Below the pieces are notes generated by a model. That model was given only the letters and a program-made list of their open reading frames with translations, was not told where the DNA came from and ran no database searches. The position numbers and the translations under genes were made by a program. Below, in pieces: positions 4,261 through 6,605 of a stretch of 6,605 bases of DNA. The stretch comes from an uncultured Oscillochloris sp. GTDB lineage: Bacteria; Chloroflexota; Chloroflexia; Chloroflexales; Chloroflexaceae. Positions within the stretch are counted from its first letter, which is position 1, and every line of letters starts with the position of its first letter. The DNA is taken from NCBI GenBank assembly GCA_903877345.1, contig CAIRDL010000008.1, positions 1 through 6,605 of the forward strand, given 5' to 3'.

Positions 4261-6605
4261 ATGTTTAAGTGGCTCAAAAAACTGGTTGGCGATACTAACG
4301 AGAAGGCAGTACGCCAGATCCAGCCCTTGGTCGAGGCGATTAACGCCCTCGATTCAACCTACGCAGCGCTGAGCGACGCGGCCCTCGGTGAAAAGACGGC
4401 GGAGTTCAGGGCACGCCTCGCTGACGGCGAAACGCTTGATGATCTGCTCCCCGAGGCTTTTGCCGCTGTGCGCGAGGCAGCCTCCCGCACGATTGGGTTG
4501 CGCCACTACGATGTGCAACTCATCGGCGGGATTGTGCTCCACGAGGGGAAGATTGCCGAGATGAAGACCGGCGAGGGCAAGACGCTCGTTGCCACGCTGC
4601 CGCTCTATCTCAACGCCCTTGCAGGGCTGGGTGCCCATTTGGTTACGGTCAATGACTATTTGGCGAAGGTCGGCGCAGGCTGGATGGCCCCGGTCTACCA
4701 TCGCCTCGGCCTCAGTGTTGGCTTTATTGCCCACGAACAGAGTGCGCTTTACGACCCTGATTATATTGACCCCGAGGCTAATCCCGAAGACCAGCGCCTC
4801 GTCCATTGGCGCGGTGTGCCGCGTCCCCAAGCCTACCACGCTGACATCACCTATGGCACCAATAATGAATTCGGCTTCGATTATCTGCGCGATAATATGG
4901 CCTACGATAAGGCGCAGATGGTGCAGCGCGAGTTGCAGTATGCCATCGTTGATGAGGTTGATAACATCCTGATTGACGAGGCGCGCACGCCGCTGATTAT
5001 CTCTGGCCCAGCGCAAAAATCTTCCGACCTCTACCGCCAAGTGGCGGGCCTTGTGCGTGGCTTGCGCCGCTCAACCATTACGCAGAAACAGGTCAAAGAA
5101 GAAGGGCTGGAGCCTGATGGCGATTTCTTCATTGATGAGCGCACGCGTGGCATTACGCTGACGGAAGAAGGGATTGAGCGCATTGAGCGCCTGCTCCGCA
5201 TTCCCGAGGGCGAAAGTCTCTACGAGGCGCAGCATTTTGAAAAGACGCACTACGTCGAGAATGCCCTCAAGGCGAATTTCGTGTTCCAGCGCGATAAAGA
5301 CTATATGGTCACGGCGGATCAAGAGGTGATTATTGTTGATGAGTTCACTGGGCGGGCCATGCCGGGGCGGCGTTGGTCCGACGGGCTGCATCAGGCGGTT
5401 GAGGCGAAAGAGGGCGTGCCCATTCGCAATGAGAATGTCACCCTGGCGACGATTACTTTTCAGAACTACTTTCGCATGTACAGTAAGCTCGCTGGTATGA
5501 CCGGCACGGCTTATACCGAGCGCGAAGAGTTCGGCAAGATTTACAACCTGGATGTGGTGATTATTCCGACGAATAAAGCCTCGGTGCGCGAAGATCTGCC
5601 CGACCAGATCTACCGTGGTGAAGCGGCGAAGTTCAAGGCGGTGGTGCGCGAGATTGAGGAATTGTGTCGCGCCGGACGCCCGGTGCTGATTGGAACCACG
5701 TCCGTTGAGACCTCCGAGAAGGTTAGTAAGTTGTTGGAACTTGTGGGCGTGCAGCATAGTGTGTTGAACGCCAAATTCCACGAGCGGGAAGCCTCGATTG
5801 TGGCCCAAGCCGGACGCAAAGGGGCGGTGACGGTCGCCACCAACATGGCAGGGCGCGGTACCGACATTTTGCTCGGCGGCAACCCCGATGGTCTAGTTGA
5901 CGACTTGCTCGCCGCCCAAGGCATTCGCTTTGAGGCAGCCACGGCGGACGAACTCGCCGCCGCACGGGTGGAGGCGAAGCGGCTCACGGAGCTTGAAGGT
6001 GCCGAGGTACGCAAGGCCGGCGGCTTGCACATTGTCGGTACCGAACGCCACGAGGCCCGCCGCATTGACAACCAGTTGCGCGGGCGTGCTGGTCGCCAAG
6101 GCGATCCCGGCTCCTCACGCTTTTTTCTCTCGCTTGAGGATGAACTGATGCGCCGCTTTGGCCCGGTCGAGCGCATCAAGGGGATTATGAACCGCTTTAT
6201 GGAAGAGGATCTGCCGCTTGAGGCTGGGATTCTCGACCGTACTATCGAGGGCGCGCAGACCCGCGTTGAGGGCTATAATTTCGATCTACGCAAGCACACC
6301 GTCGAGTTTGACGATGTGATGAATAAGCAGCGTCAAATCATTTACCAAGACCGCCGCGAAATCCTTGATGGCAAAGATGTTAGCGAACAGATCTTGGAGA
6401 TGATCGGTGATGAGATCGCCTCGCTGGTTGACGGGCATCTTCCTGCGGAAAACCGGGACGACTGGGATGTGGACGAACTGCTGCGCGAGTACCATCTGAT
6501 CAATCCTGCCTCGGTGGTGAATGGCGCTACGTTGGCGCAACAGAGCCGCGATGAGATCGAGGATTGGCTGTTGGAGGCGGTTGATCAGGTTTATGAGGAG
6601 CGCGA
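4261..6605 (+). CDS. secA: Preprotein translocase ATPase SecA, 3'-truncated by window edge
   Basis: SecA is the ATP-driven motor that pushes unfolded preproteins through the SecYEG channel in the cytoplasmic membrane. There are 781 uninterrupted codons from ATG 4261 (MFKWLKKLVGD) to the right edge. NBD1 has a Q-motif (RHYDVQLIGG), Walker A MKTGEGKT (101-108), VTVNDYLAK, YGTNNEFGFDYLRDNM and Walker B DEVDNILIDEAR (231-242). Then come the preprotein cross-linking domain, EFTGRAMPGRRWSDG (361-375), KLAGMTGTA (409-417), and NBD2 with GTTSVETSEK, ATNMAGRGTD (526-535) and LRGRAGRQGDPGSS (606-619). The helical scaffold begins with VEGYNFDLRKHTVEFDDVMN (669-688). The remaining scaffold/wing part and the C-terminal linker are outside the window. 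NBD1 has about 23 extra residues (155-191, acidic YDPDYIDPEANPED plus HWR) compared with E. coli and B. subtilis SecA. The start at 4261 fits the family; an in-frame ATG at 4240 would add seven residues. The ribosome site is weak (GGAATGGG). Confidence 0.97.
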   Translation, partial: MFKWLKKLVGDTNEKAVRQIQPLVEAINALDSTYAALSDAALGEKTAEFRARLADGETLDDLLPEAFAAVREAASRTIGLRHYDVQLIGGIVLHEGKIAEMKTGEGKTLVATLPLYLNALAGLGAHLVTVNDYLAKVGAGWMAPVYHRLGLSVGFIAHEQSALYDPDYIDPEANPEDQRLVHWRGVPRPQAYHADITYGTNNEFGFDYLRDNMAYDKAQMVQRELQYAIVDEVDNILIDEARTPLIISGPAQKSSDLYRQVAGLVRGLRRSTITQKQVKEEGLEPDGDFFIDERTRGITLTEEGIERIERLLRIPEGESLYEAQHFEKTHYVENALKANFVFQRDKDYMVTADQEVIIVDEFTGRAMPGRRWSDGLHQAVEAKEGVPIRNENVTLATITFQNYFRMYSKLAGMTGTAYTEREEFGKIYNLDVVIIPTNKASVREDLPDQIYRGEAAKFKAVVREIEELCRAGRPVLIGTTSVETSEKVSKLLELVGVQHSVLNAKFHEREASIVAQAGRKGAVTVATNMAGRGTDILLGGNPDGLVDDLLAAQGIRFEAATADELAAARVEAKRLTELEGAEVRKAGGLHIVGTERHEARRIDNQLRGRAGRQGDPGSSRFFLSLEDELMRRFGPVERIKGIMNRFMEEDLPLEAGILDRTIEGAQTRVEGYNFDLRKHTVEFDDVMNKQRQIIYQDRREILDGKDVSEQILEMIGDEIASLVDGHLPAENRDDWDVDELLREYHLINPASVVNGATLAQQSRDEIEDWLLEAVDQVYEER

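Noticed and set aside
4354..6540. Long antisense frames opposite secA (up to 245 codons)
   Set aside because: They mirror secA, whose motifs are continuous on the plus strand. The antisense proteins show no recognisable domains.

Overview
The window is GC-rich bacterial DNA. The best guess for the source is a member of the Chloroflexota (green non-sulfur bacteria). This rests on the start of SecA (MFKWLKKLVGD), an enlarged first nucleotide-binding domain in SecA with a YDPDYIDP/HWR segment, and a scatter of small palindromic repeats with GGCTT(T/C)AGCC cores. The assignment comes from remembered family resemblance and was not checked by a search.

Layout. (1) 1-876, plus strand: the C-terminal two thirds of folC (folylpolyglutamate/dihydrofolate synthase), cut by the left edge. 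(2) 877-1092: non-coding spacer between convergent genes, holding two hairpin repeats and a clear rho-independent terminator for the minus strand. (3) 1093-3846, minus strand: a probable three-gene unit. In transcription order it is a GT4-type glycosyltransferase (2611-3846), an overlapping 326-residue conserved protein of unknown function (1638-2618), a palindrome whose edge supplies part of that gene's stop codon, and a small alanine/arginine-rich protein (1093-1470) just before the terminator. (4) 3847-4260: a 414-base divergent intergenic region. It holds an inverted repeat, a weak candidate promoter for the glycosyltransferase unit, a 151-bp long-palindrome element flanked by 9-bp direct repeats (MITE-like), a good sigma70-type promoter and a leader hairpin. 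(5) 4261 to the right edge, plus strand: secA, with 781 uninterrupted codons visible and its C-terminus outside the window.

How the genes relate. folC (folate metabolism) and secA (preprotein translocation motor) are unrelated housekeeping genes. The two larger minus-strand genes are tightly coupled, with an 8-base overlap and a strong ribosome site inside the upstream gene. They probably act together, plausibly on a cell-surface or secreted glycan, but the substrate cannot be read from the sequence.

The most notable signal is the 151-bp element upstream of secA. Its two halves are about 77% identical inverted copies of one 74-nt unit that itself folds into two hairpins. Two base pairs covary between the copies. 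A perfect 9-bp direct repeat flanks the element, as expected of a target-site duplication, and the element ends about 20 bases before the predicted secA -35 box.
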